Assembly: GCA_949296245.1 (NCBI GenBank)
Contig: CASFNW010000020.1
Location: 1-35,877 of the forward strand
DNA length: 35,877 bases
Origin: an uncultured bacterium
GTDB lineage: Bacteria > Cyanobacteriota > Vampirovibrionia > Gastranaerophilales > Gastranaerophilaceae
Direction: 5' to 3'
The position numbers and the translations under genes were made by a program. Under the pieces are notes generated by a model. The model saw only the letters and a list, made by a program, of their open reading frames with translations, ran no database searches and had not been told where the DNA came from. This document shows positions 15,005 through 22,689 of this stretch, piece after piece. Numbering within the stretch: position 1 is the stretch's first letter; every line of letters begins with the position of its first letter.

Positions 15005-16060
15005 ATGGTCACTAAAGCTTACACCGATGATGAATTTGAATCTTTGATATCACAATATGATTACAAATTCCAAAAAGGAGATCTTGTAAAAGGTATTGTC
15101 TGCGGTTATGATTCGGAAGGTGTTATTGTTGATATCGGTGCAAAAACTTCTGCAACCTGTCCTGATAGAGAAGCCAGAATCGATATGTCAAAACCTGTAA
15201 ATGAAACTCTTGAAAAAGGTCAGGTATACGAGTTTTTGATAATAAGAGAAGAAGATGAAGACGGCAAATTTATGCTTTCTTATAAAAAGGTTGCAATGGC
15301 TTATGCCTGGAAAGAGCTGGAAGCTTTAAAAGAAGAAGATGCAACTGTAGAAGGTATTGTCGTTTCTGTGGTAAAAGGCGGTGTCCTCGTTGAAGTTAAA
15401 GGTGTCAGAGGCTTTGTACCATCAAGCCATTTAAGAGCAAAAGATACGGAAAATATTGTAGGAGAAAAAATCGAATTAAAGATTCTTTCTCTTGATCCTG
15501 CCCAGAATAACTTTATACTTTCTAATAAAAAGGTATACTCTGATGCTTTAGATGAAACAAAAGAAAATATGTTTACAAATCTGGAAGTAGGTCAGGTTGT
15601 TAAGGGCGAAGTTGTACGTATTACTGATTTTGGTGCATTTATTGATATCGGCGGTATGGATGGTTTGCTTCCGCTTTCACAAATGTCGTGGAGATGGGTG
15701 GATCATCCTTCTGATATATTAAAAATAGCCGATACCATAAATGTTGAAATTATAGGTATTGACCACGATAAACAAAGAGTCAGCCTGAGCTTAAAAAATC
15801 TTGAGGCAGACCCGTGGATTGAAGCAAAAAATAAAATTAAAGAAGGTGACAAAGTTGAGGGCACGGTTACGAGAATCAAACACTTTGGCGCTTTCGTAGA
15901 GGTATTCCCGGGAGTAGAAGCTCTTCTTCCCAATAATGAAGTTGTTGATTATCAAAATAAAAACAACTGTTTACTCGCTGCCGGAGATAAAATAAAAACT
16001 ACAGTTATAAGATTTAATCCTGATGACAGAAGAATAAGTCTTAGCCTTGAAGAGGATTAG
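15005..16060 (+). CDS. rpsA: 30S ribosomal protein S1 (four S1 domains)
   Basis: 351 residues with four S1 RNA-binding domains: about 20-90 (KGDLVKGIVCGYDSEGVIVDIG), 108-175 (EDATVEGIVVSVVKGGVLVEVKG), 195-265 (VGQVVKGEVVRITDFGAFIDIGG) and 280-350 (EGDKVEGTVTRIKHFGAFVEVFPG). This is shorter than the six-domain enterobacterial S1 and close to the cyanobacterial type of roughly 300-350 residues. It helps bind mRNA to the 30S subunit. GGAG sits seven bases before the ATG at 15005. It is monocistronic, with its own promoter. Confidence 0.9.
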   Translation: MVTKAYTDDEFESLISQYDYKFQKGDLVKGIVCGYDSEGVIVDIGAKTSATCPDREARIDMSKPVNETLEKGQVYEFLIIREEDEDGKFMLSYKKVAMAYAWKELEALKEEDATVEGIVVSVVKGGVLVEVKGVRGFVPSSHLRAKDTENIVGEKIELKILSLDPAQNNFILSNKKVYSDALDETKENMFTNLEVGQVVKGEVVRITDFGAFIDIGGMDGLLPLSQMSWRWVDHPSDILKIADTINVEIIGIDHDKQRVSLSLKNLEADPWIEAKNKIKEGDKVEGTVTRIKHFGAFVEVFPGVEALLPNNEVVDYQNKNNCLLAAGDKIKTTVIRFNPDDRRISLSLEED

Positions 16061-16133
16061 AGATAACTTAACGTAAATAATTGTAAATATTGCGCTGATA
16101 ATTAAATGTAAAGTTTATTATTAGGGCAATATT

Positions 16134-16832
16134 TTGTTATATTCGTTTTTTATTTTAAATATAGTTGAATGCTTATCGGAAAGTTTTAGTGTAGTGATTA
16201 ATTCTGTAGAATCTATTAATATAAATAAAAGAAGTGCTGTAAATATCTCAGCAGTTTCCTCTGACTCTATTATGTCTGCCATCAAGCAGGCTCAAAATGC
16301 CATGCAGGGTATTTCGCAGCTTGTTTACCAGTCTCTTTCAATGCTTACGGCTTCTACTTCTGAAGGAATCAGTAAAGAAGGCCTAAATAATTTTAAAACT
16401 CTGCTTGAAAACGAAAATATGACACAAAAGAATGTGTATGCACTTACTGCTACTTTATTGGACAAATTTAATAATCTGTCAGCAGACGGGAATTATATTA
16501 CACAGGAGGATTTTGTTACTGCCGTCAAATTTTCTGTTGCGCAGAGTTTATCAAAAAATTTTGCAATCAGTGCTTTGATACAAGAAGGCAAATTGAATAT
16601 TTCTTCTGAAATTGCAGAAATGTACGGAACTGAAACAGCACAGACTATAGCAATCGTGCAGTTTATAGACAATCTTTCAGATGAAACCGTTTCGGAAATA
16701 ATAGACAGCATAGAAAAAACGCCTTCAAAATCAACTATAAAACCTGACTCTTACTATGGAGAAGATAAAATACAGGATTATAGAATGATTACACCCGGGC
16801 AGCTTCAAGGACCGATAAGTATTTATATATGA
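16134..16832 (+). CDS. Hypothetical protein with degenerate EF-hand-like helix-loop-helix repeats
   Basis: 232 residues, mostly helical and polar; no signal peptide. Two helix-loop-helix units resemble EF-hands with poor loops: LTASTSEGISKEGLNNFKTLL and FNNLSADGNYITQEDFVTAV, where ADG...ITQEDF recalls the DG-x-I-x-x-x-E pattern with one extra residue. Calcium binding is doubtful. The C-terminal part (SDETVSEIIDSIEKTP) is another helix, then a Pro/Ser-rich tail. The start is uncertain: TTG at 16134 has AGGG seven bases upstream, but the first 20 residues look unlike the rest, and GTG at 16195 (reading VINSVESININKRS) is a good alternative. The gene ends two bases before the convergent TolC-type gene. 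Confidence 0.6.
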   Translation: MLYSFFILNIVECLSESFSVVINSVESININKRSAVNISAVSSDSIMSAIKQAQNAMQGISQLVYQSLSMLTASTSEGISKEGLNNFKTLLENENMTQKNVYALTATLLDKFNNLSADGNYITQEDFVTAVKFSVAQSLSKNFAISALIQEGKLNISSEIAEMYGTETAQTIAIVQFIDNLSDETVSEIIDSIEKTPSKSTIKPDSYYGEDKIQDYRMITPGQLQGPISIYI

Positions 16833-16834
16833 AA

Positions 16835-18310
16835 TTACTGTTTTACATAGCTTCTCATTCCTTTATAGTTTAACAAAATGCTCTTGGGACTGATAATCCC
16901 TGTATCAAAAAGCAGCTGTGTTTGTGCTTTATTATATTCGATTATTGATTGTATAAGCTGCTGGCGTGCTCTTGTTTTTTCTGTCTGTGAAGTTAAAACA
17001 TCAATAAATGTATTCTGTCCTACATCAAAACCGACAAGAGAAAATTTTAACCCTTCATCAGCTGATTCTACCTGCTTTTTATTTGCTTCAATTCTTTCTA
17101 ATGCAGTTTTTGAGCTGTAGTATGAACTTACAATATTCTCTTTTACAGTTCTTTCAAGATTTGTAAGCTCATATCTTGCTGTTTTTACTTTCGCAAGATC
17201 TGCATTCTTTTGTGTCAATGTATCTACTCCGAGTTTCTTTCCTAATGGCAGTACTGCATTAAGGCTCCAGGTGTGGTTAGGGCTAAGACTTGTGTTACCT
17301 GTTACCCCTACTTTGGCAAATTCATAAGTCAGCTCTATATATGGTGCAAAGTCCGTATAATTACGGTTTTTTAGGTTTACAAGAGACCGTATCTCTGCCC
17401 TTTTTGCTTTAATATCTTCTCTCGCCTGTAAAGCAACATTATAAAGGCAGTCTATACTGTTGCTCTTTGCTACCAATTCTCTTGGGCGCACGCCGTTTTC
17501 AAAAGGATAGAGTGTCAGTGTTACTTCTATACCCATTATATTAGCAAGTTTGGACTGCTGTAATCTGAGTGAATTTAGAGCACTTATCAGCTCCTGTTTT
17601 GCATCGGCATATTGCGCTTCGGCCCTCAGAATATCATATTTTGAACCGATACCTATATGATATCTTGCAATCATCAATTTTAGCTGCTCGTGTCTGTCTC
17701 TTAAATTGGACAACAGCACCTCGATGTTGAATTTTGTTTCTAATAGGTCATAGTAATAATTGGTTGTTTTTAAAAGAAGTTCGCTCTGTGTGTAATGATA
17801 TCTGTGTTTCTGCGCTTTATACAAGTTTTTTGAACTCGCAATGGTGAAAAATGTGCTGCCGTTGCCTATTGGATAATCAATAGTTATACCGTTATAGATA
17901 GGGTTTTGCCTTATGACTCTCGGTAAGATATTGCCGACTAAAAATTCACCTGTCAGCGCCTGTATTCTGTAACCGTAATAGATATCCGGAAGCAAATCAG
18001 CATATGAGTTTGCGTAGTTCCATTTTGTTTCTTCTGTCTGTGTTCCCGCTATTTTGACATCATAATTATTCTTCATTGCCACATAAATACAGGTCTCTAA
18101 ATCTATCGGCAAAAGTGTTATTTGAAGGCGTTCTTTTATTTGATTGTCGAGATCTTTCTGTGTTTTTTCATCATAAAGACCTTTTCCGTCTTTTATTGTT
18201 TCAAGGAAATTATCCGCATGATAATCCCATATTATGTCATCATAATCTTTTGAATATGTAATTGACATATTCAAAAAAAATACAAATACAATTATCAAGA
18301 ATTTGTTCAT
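16835..18310 (-). CDS. TolC-family outer-membrane efflux protein
   Basis: 491 residues. The N-terminus MNKFLIIVFVFFLNMSITYS is a signal peptide. The remainder has the two-fold TolC arrangement of long amphipathic helices and beta strands: LDLLETCIYVA-type start (LPIDLETCIYVAMKNNYDVKIAG), YDLLETKFNIEVLLSNLRDRHEQLKLMIARYHIGIGSKYDILRAEAQYADAKQEL, then the second repeat with ALQAREDIKAKRAEIRSL and LKFSLVGFDVGQNTFIDVLTSQTEKTRARQQL. The Y/F-x-x-G-x-x-x-x-x-D-[IV]-L pattern appears in both halves, as in TolC. These trimers form the exit duct for drug exporters and type I secretion. An EmrB-type exporter gene lies nearby on the same strand, though two features intervene; no EmrA-like adaptor is in the window. 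Confidence 0.88.
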   Translation of the reverse strand: MNKFLIIVFVFFLNMSITYSKDYDDIIWDYHADNFLETIKDGKGLYDEKTQKDLDNQIKERLQITLLPIDLETCIYVAMKNNYDVKIAGTQTEETKWNYANSYADLLPDIYYGYRIQALTGEFLVGNILPRVIRQNPIYNGITIDYPIGNGSTFFTIASSKNLYKAQKHRYHYTQSELLLKTTNYYYDLLETKFNIEVLLSNLRDRHEQLKLMIARYHIGIGSKYDILRAEAQYADAKQELISALNSLRLQQSKLANIMGIEVTLTLYPFENGVRPRELVAKSNSIDCLYNVALQAREDIKAKRAEIRSLVNLKNRNYTDFAPYIELTYEFAKVGVTGNTSLSPNHTWSLNAVLPLGKKLGVDTLTQKNADLAKVKTARYELTNLERTVKENIVSSYYSSKTALERIEANKKQVESADEGLKFSLVGFDVGQNTFIDVLTSQTEKTRARQQLIQSIIEYNKAQTQLLFDTGIISPKSILLNYKGMRSYVKQ

Positions 18311-18411
18311 AATCCCCGATTTTTCAAGATTCTATACATATAAGAAAGCATATTTGAAAACAACAAAAATTCTTATATCCAAGCGGTTAAATATTGGTGC
18401 AATGAAAAAAC

Positions 18412-18440
18412 TTGACAAATTGTTAGTTATACCTTACACT
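18412..18440 (+). promoter_or_regulatory. Promoter of the candidate small RNA
   Basis: TTGACA (18412-18417), exactly 17 bases, then TACACT (18435-18440, four of six matches). Transcription would begin near 18447. A GTTAG-N5-CCTTAC site fills the spacer and -10. Confidence 0.65.
18422..18437 (+). promoter_or_regulatory. Operator-like dyad 1 in the small-RNA promoter
   Basis: GTTAGTTATACCTTAC matches the 16-base dyad GTTAG-N5-CCTAAC with one mismatch and lies between and over the -35/-10 boxes, a classic repressor position. Confidence 0.45.
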
Positions 18441-18449
18441 TATTAATAA

Positions 18450-18465
18450 GTTAGAAGAACCTAAC
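18450..18465 (+). promoter_or_regulatory. Operator-like dyad 2 at the small-RNA start
   Basis: GTTAGAAGAACCTAAC, a perfect GTTAG/CTAAC dyad, begins at the predicted transcription start, 28 bases from dyad 1. Nearly the same site lies at 13704-13719. Confidence 0.5.
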
Positions 18466-18522
18466 TTTTGTTGGAATAAACTTCATTTATTTAGACCAAT
18501 ACCATAATTCACCTTTGATGAG

Positions 18523-18553
18523 GGCTGCTAATCTTTCTCCTGCAGCCTTTTTT
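18523..18553 (+). terminator. Rho-independent terminator of the small RNA
   Basis: GGCTGC (18523-18528) pairs with GCAGCC (18542-18547) around a 13-base loop and is followed by six T. Confidence 0.8.
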
Positions 18554-18629
18554 ATGCTTTATAGGCAGGGGCTTTTATGTTACTTGTCTGACTGTGATTT
18601 TACTTGTACTCCCTGGGGCTGATATGTAC

Positions 18630-18716
18630 GGCTCGAGCCTGGCGTATATCTCAAGCAAGAATCTACAACAATGCGTCATTCTGAGGCGTCAGCCGAAAAA
18701 TCTTTAGATTATTCGG
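18630..18716. repeat. REP-like palindromic intergenic sequence
   Basis: Contains a perfect palindrome GGCTCGAGCC (18630-18639), the phrase gcgtcattctgaggcg (18673), and CCGAAAAATCT (18693-18703) facing AGATTATTCGG (18706-18716) with one mismatch. CGTCATTCTGAG followed by a GA-rich/hairpin stretch recalls dispersed repeats in other bacteria. The rest of the 18554-18904 gap shows no gene. Confidence 0.4.
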
Positions 18717-18904
18717 TCACTTTGTTCCCTCTGGATTATATGTGTTACGTAATTCGGTGACAGATTTTATATATTGATAATATTTATTATATAAAGCAGC
18801 ATATTGAGTATTCGCGAGCACTCTAAAATAAATATCCTTTACCTTCTGTTTTATAGAAATTACACAGTGTTTGATTTTTGATAAAAATACATTATTATAA
18901 AATT

Positions 18905-19474
18905 ATGAAAAAGTTATGGTCGTTAATTTTTATATGTCTGCTGTTCTGTTCGCTAAAATCTTATGCGTCAACAGACTATGAAACTTTATATAAAAAAACG
19001 CAGGTGCATGATTTTGAACTTGTTCACAACCTTGACCCTTACCAGAATGAAGACTATCAAAAATATGCTTATGCACCGTATCCTCTATTTCGACTGAGTT
19101 CAACAGTATATTTTAAAAACCAGACTGTTCCTGCCGGATACTACATCCTGACACCGAGAGTAATAAAAGACAGAGATTATGTATTTTTCAAAGAAGCCGG
19201 AAAAGTAAAATATATTATTCCGGTTGTAAAAAAAGAACTCGTACCGCTAGATTTTTACCATACAAATCTTCCCACACCAAAACTTACTAAATGGCAGGGT
19301 TTCTGTAAAAATGTAAGGGAAAAATTTTATACTGTTTTCAGAAATTCTTCTAAAAAAGCGCCGCCGCCTCAATCATACATTGTTACGGAAAATACTGAAG
19401 GTAATTTATACGTTATTATTCTGTATTACGGTGATGTAAAGTATTATATGGTATTTAAAGCAAATAAATATTAA
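18905..19474 (+). CDS. Secreted or periplasmic hypothetical protein
   Basis: 189 residues. The N-terminus MKKLWSLIFICLLFCSLKSYA followed by STDYE is a signal peptide with a likely cleavage after SYA; the Cys residues do not form a lipobox at the right place. The mature protein is rich in Tyr, Lys and Pro with alternating beta patterns (YPLFRLSSTVYFKNQTVPAGYYILTPR, DYVFFKEAGKVKYIIPVV, NLYVIILYYGDVKYYMVF), suggesting a small all-beta domain. No known family is recognised. I prefer the ATG at 18905 to a TTG at 18878 because the signal peptide begins there; neither has a clear ribosome site. It overlaps the end of the convergent MFS gene by four bases. Confidence 0.65.
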   Translation: MKKLWSLIFICLLFCSLKSYASTDYETLYKKTQVHDFELVHNLDPYQNEDYQKYAYAPYPLFRLSSTVYFKNQTVPAGYYILTPRVIKDRDYVFFKEAGKVKYIIPVVKKELVPLDFYHTNLPTPKLTKWQGFCKNVREKFYTVFRNSSKKAPPPQSYIVTENTEGNLYVIILYYGDVKYYMVFKANKY

Positions 19475-21060
19475 TAACGGGTGTCATCTTTTTCCGGCAA
19501 GGCAATTTTTTCGGGTGCAGGTTTTCGGAGTTTATTTCTGTACAGGAATAAAAGCGGCAGGCAGACAAAGGTAATAATACCCCATACCCTGAATGTTTCA
19601 ATGTATGCACACAAAGTCGACTGCTGAATCAACTGGTTATACAGCATTCCCTGAGCTTTTTGAAACGCCACCGCATAAACATCAAACTGCGCAAAATAAG
19701 ATGTAAGGCTAGAAAGTTTTTCGGCATAAACGGTACTTGCATTATCCAAAAAACCTACCATATTATGCTGAAAAGCCTGAGAATATCTTGAGACCATTGT
19801 TGCAACGAGAGATGTTCCTATAGCAGCTCCGAGATTTTTAATAAGGTTTTGAACCCCGCTAGCATTAGTCATCTGAGCATTGGAGATTGTTTCCATTGAA
19901 GCCGTAGTTAACACGGTAATGGTTAACCCTACGGAAAAACCGAAGATTATATTTGGTATAACAATATTTATCATGGAAAATTCAAGATTCAAATGCCCGA
20001 ACATCAGACCTGATATACCAAGCAGAGTTATTCCTATTGCAGTAAAAACCCTGAAATCAAGCACTCTGTTCATTACGCTGTAAAGAAAAATTGCAGCAAC
20101 CGAGCCAAAGCCCCTGGGCATCAAGGAATATCCGCTCCAGAAAGCATTGTACCCCATCAAATTTTGTAAAAACAGAGGCATTATCGTTGTCGAAGCATAA
20201 AGAACCATATTGGCAATCACCAGTATTGTTGTTCCTATCAAAAAATTCCTGTCTTTGAATACTTTTAAATCAATAATAGATTCTTTTTGAACAATTTGAG
20301 AATATATAAAAAGCACCATTGCAATCATAGAAATCCCGAAAGTCCAGCATATCCATTCAGAGCCGAACCAGTCAGCATTGTTCCCCTTGTCAAGAAAAAC
20401 CTGAAAAGTCACAAGCCATACTATAAGAAACCCAAAACCTATATAATCAATTTTTGCGTTATCTTGTTTTTGTGCATAAGGCGGATCATAAATCCACAAT
20501 TTTGACGTAACAGCAGCAAGTATTCCAAAAGGTATATTTATAAAAAATATCCAGTTCCACGACCAGTTATCCGTCAGCCATCCGCCCAAAATAGGACCTA
20601 TTACGGGTGCAACAACAACTCCGAAGCCAAAAATTGACATTGCAAGAGCTCTCTTTTCAAGAGGAAAGGCCTCAAGCAAAATTGCCTGAGAAACAGGCAA
20701 AAGTGCTCCGCCTCCAAGCCCCTGCAGTATCCTTGAAAATATCATCATTTCCAGAGAAGTTGACATTCCGCAAAGTAGTGAGGCGATTGTAAAAAGTAAA
20801 ATACAGGCTATAAAAAACGCTTTTCTTCCGAAGAATTTAGAAAACCAGTCAACTGACGGCACTACAATACCGCTTGCAATAAGATAGCTTGTTAATATCC
20901 ACGTAGCTTCATCATTACTGGATGAAAAACTTCCTGCCATTTGAGGAAGAGCTACGTTTGCAATAGTACCGTCCAGCACAAAAATAAAAGTTGCGCTCAT
21001 AACAGCTATTGTTGTGAGCCACGGGTTTATATTAGGAATGTCATCCCGTATTTCCTGCAA
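19471..21060 (-). CDS. EmrB/QacA-type MFS multidrug exporter (DHA2, 14 spans)
   Basis: About 529 residues with the 14-span DHA2 pattern. Marks include VLDGTIANVALPQMAG (motif D1 in span 1), DWFSKFFGRKAFF (motif A), LQGLGGGALLPVSQAIL, and GPILGGWLTDNWSWNWIFFINIPFG (motif C, antiporter signature). It exports lipophilic compounds by proton antiport, normally with an EmrA adaptor and TolC. The start is uncertain: TTG at 21060 (reading QEIRDDIPNINPWLTTIAVM) has GGAG ten bases upstream and gives the usual EmrB length; the frame stays open to a TTG at 21126, which would add 22 residues unlike other members. No EmrA is adjacent. Confidence 0.88.
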   Translation of the reverse strand: MQEIRDDIPNINPWLTTIAVMSATFIFVLDGTIANVALPQMAGSFSSSNDEATWILTSYLIASGIVVPSVDWFSKFFGRKAFFIACILLFTIASLLCGMSTSLEMMIFSRILQGLGGGALLPVSQAILLEAFPLEKRALAMSIFGFGVVVAPVIGPILGGWLTDNWSWNWIFFINIPFGILAAVTSKLWIYDPPYAQKQDNAKIDYIGFGFLIVWLVTFQVFLDKGNNADWFGSEWICWTFGISMIAMVLFIYSQIVQKESIIDLKVFKDRNFLIGTTILVIANMVLYASTTIMPLFLQNLMGYNAFWSGYSLMPRGFGSVAAIFLYSVMNRVLDFRVFTAIGITLLGISGLMFGHLNLEFSMINIVIPNIIFGFSVGLTITVLTTASMETISNAQMTNASGVQNLIKNLGAAIGTSLVATMVSRYSQAFQHNMVGFLDNASTVYAEKLSSLTSYFAQFDVYAVAFQKAQGMLYNQLIQQSTLCAYIETFRVWGIITFVCLPLLFLYRNKLRKPAPEKIALPEKDDTRY

Positions 21061-21119
21061 TATTAAAAAACTCCGGTACTTTCTAATTCCGATTTTAATG
21101 GTATAAAATTTTACAACTA

Positions 21120-21149
21120 TGGTCAACAGATAATTTTTTGCGATATAAT
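21120..21149 (+). promoter_or_regulatory. Promoter of the envelope operon, possibly giving a leaderless mRNA
   Basis: TATAAT (21144-21149) with TGGTCA (21120-21125) 18 bases upstream. Only seven bases separate the -10 box from the ATG at 21157, and no ribosome site is present. Confidence 0.5.
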
Positions 21150-21156
21150 AAGTGCT

Positions 21157-21477
21157 ATGGATAAAAATGAAGAATTAAAAATTATAGAAGATATGCAGGC
21201 CGTAGTTGCACAGATGAAAGCCGATGATATAGAAGAGAATCCGGACTGTGAATTTGAAACTTTTGACTGCCAGTGCTGCGGTGAAGAAAAATCGCTTGCC
21301 GGTTCTGTTGTATACGACGGAATAAGAATCTGCAACGACTGTGTTTTATATGCAGAAACAGGTTTTGCGCTGGGTAAAATAAATACTATTCATGATTTAA
21401 TTAAAAATATGGAAGATAAAAAATTAGAGGCTCAATGTCATTTTATAAAGCAGGATGAAATAGAGCATAATAATTAA
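21157..21477 (+). CDS. Small four-cysteine zinc-ribbon protein (ClpX zinc-finger-like)
   Basis: 106 residues. The central part (about 40-67) DCQCCGEEKSLAGSVVYDGIRICNDCVLYAE has two CxxC knuckles about 20 residues apart, arranged like the N-terminal zinc domain of ClpX (CSFCG...YICDEC). Acidic helices flank it (MDKNEELKIIEDMQAVVAQMKADDIEEN; DLIKNMEDKKLEAQCHFIKQDEIE). No enzyme domain follows, so it is likely an adaptor or a protein-protein interaction module. It is the first gene of a run with the LptF/LptG permease (13-base gap). The ATG seems leaderless, with a -10 box seven bases upstream. Confidence 0.65.
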   Translation: MDKNEELKIIEDMQAVVAQMKADDIEENPDCEFETFDCQCCGEEKSLAGSVVYDGIRICNDCVLYAETGFALGKINTIHDLIKNMEDKKLEAQCHFIKQDEIEHNN

Positions 21478-21490
21478 TCAGAAAGAAAAA

Positions 21491-22624
21491 ATGAAAATAA
21501 AATTTCTTGATAAATTAACAATACTGGATAGATATATTTTGGTGCAGGTGTTAGAAATCTTCATTATGGGGATTGTAATATTTACCTCCATTATTTTTGC
21601 CTCGGACACTTTTATCACATTAATTAAACAAATAACCCTGTATGGAATACCGTTTAATATAGCCCTTATGATTGTATTGCTAAACCTTCCTCAAGTAATG
21701 GTAATGGCAATACCAATGAGTGTTCTTTTTTCTACGGTAATGACGTTGAATAAACTGAGCCTGTCATCTGAAATTACGGTAATGAGAGCATGCGGAATAG
21801 GGCTCAATCGTATAGCAAAGCCGATTTTTATTTTTGCAGCGTCTATGTCACTTTTAACTTTTCTTGTAAATGAAACGATTGTGCCTGTAACAAATTCCCA
21901 GTCAAAAACCCTTGCTGTATGGGCACTCGGACAAAAAAACATACCCAACGGAAAACAAAATTTTACTTTTAAAGAAATAAAAGAAAACCCTGACGGCAGC
22001 AAGACAATGAAGAGATTGTTCTTTGTCCAAAAATGCGAAGACAATACTTTGAAGAATGTTTCTGTTGTTGATTTTTCAAATGACAAAACCATTCAGGTAA
22101 TCCAATCACAAACAGGCAGCACAAGCCCTGCAGGCTGGCAGTTTAACAGGGGTGCGGTTTATACAATGAACAAAGATGAAAAAATACTGAATACAACATG
22201 GTTCAGCAAATCCATCGTTGATTTCGGTATGGATGTAAAAGATGCCCTTACAGAGGAAGAAGCAACTCAATACAATGTAATTGCACTGTGGAAATATGTT
22301 GAAAATAATGCAAAAAAACATGACCCTAAAACCCGTTCTCTGTTTAAAATAGAATTACACAACAAATTTGCATTCCCGGTGACAACGGTTGTACTTGTGC
22401 TTTTAGGCGTGCCTCTTGCTATTACACCGCCGAGAGTAAGATATAACAGAGGATTTTTATTCAGTATTCTTATTATATTTTTATATTATTTATTAAGAGC
22501 ACTGTCTCTGTCCTTTGGCGAGACAATGGCTATTTCACCGTTTCTGGCTGCGTGGATACCTAATGTAATTCTCTTAATCCTTGGTTCAATACTCTATTAC
22601 AAAAAAGTTTATACAATCAATTAA
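21491..22624 (+). CDS. LptF/LptG (YjgP/YjgQ) family permease
   Basis: 377 residues. Three N-terminal membrane spans (ILDRYILVQVLEIFIMGIVIFTSIIFASDTFITLI, LPQVMVMAIPMSVLFSTVM, IFAASMSLLTFLVNETIVP), a periplasmic beta-jellyroll (about 130-270, with FTFKEIKENPDGSKTMKRLFFVQKCED) and three C-terminal spans (FAFPVTTVVLVLLGVPLAI, FLFSILIIFLYYLLRALSL, PFLAAWIPNVILLILGSILYY). This is the standard LptF/LptG layout: the membrane part that, with LptB, extracts lipopolysaccharide from the inner membrane. Only one paralogue is seen here, so F and G cannot be distinguished. AGAAAGAAAAA precedes the ATG. Signals fit a lipopolysaccharide-bearing Gram-negative envelope. Confidence 0.9.
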   Translation: MKIKFLDKLTILDRYILVQVLEIFIMGIVIFTSIIFASDTFITLIKQITLYGIPFNIALMIVLLNLPQVMVMAIPMSVLFSTVMTLNKLSLSSEITVMRACGIGLNRIAKPIFIFAASMSLLTFLVNETIVPVTNSQSKTLAVWALGQKNIPNGKQNFTFKEIKENPDGSKTMKRLFFVQKCEDNTLKNVSVVDFSNDKTIQVIQSQTGSTSPAGWQFNRGAVYTMNKDEKILNTTWFSKSIVDFGMDVKDALTEEEATQYNVIALWKYVENNAKKHDPKTRSLFKIELHNKFAFPVTTVVLVLLGVPLAITPPRVRYNRGFLFSILIIFLYYLLRALSLSFGETMAISPFLAAWIPNVILLILGSILYYKKVYTIN

Positions 22625-22689
22625 CACAATTTCTCACAAAAATTTTATAGTTATTGTAAAATGATAAGTGAGAGTGATGAGGTGTAATT

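Larger units (their letters stand above)
18447..18553 (+). ncRNA. Candidate small RNA of about 105 nucleotides
   Basis: A promoter (18412-18440) and a strong terminator (18523-18553) bracket about 105 bases without a start codon plus ribosome site or plausible reading frame. The predicted 5' end folds into a perfect 7-base hairpin (AAGTTAG 18448-18454, CTAACTT 18461-18467), then a mainly unpaired stretch (including ACCAATACCATAATTCACC) before the terminator stem. It stands divergently from the TolC-type gene and upstream of a secreted hypothetical. It could be a trans-acting regulator or an attenuated leader for the 18905 gene. No known RNA family is recognised. Confidence 0.5.

Noticed and set aside
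18630..18716. CRISPR repeats
   Set aside because: Palindromes occur once each; there are no evenly spaced direct repeats with unique spacers anywhere in the window.
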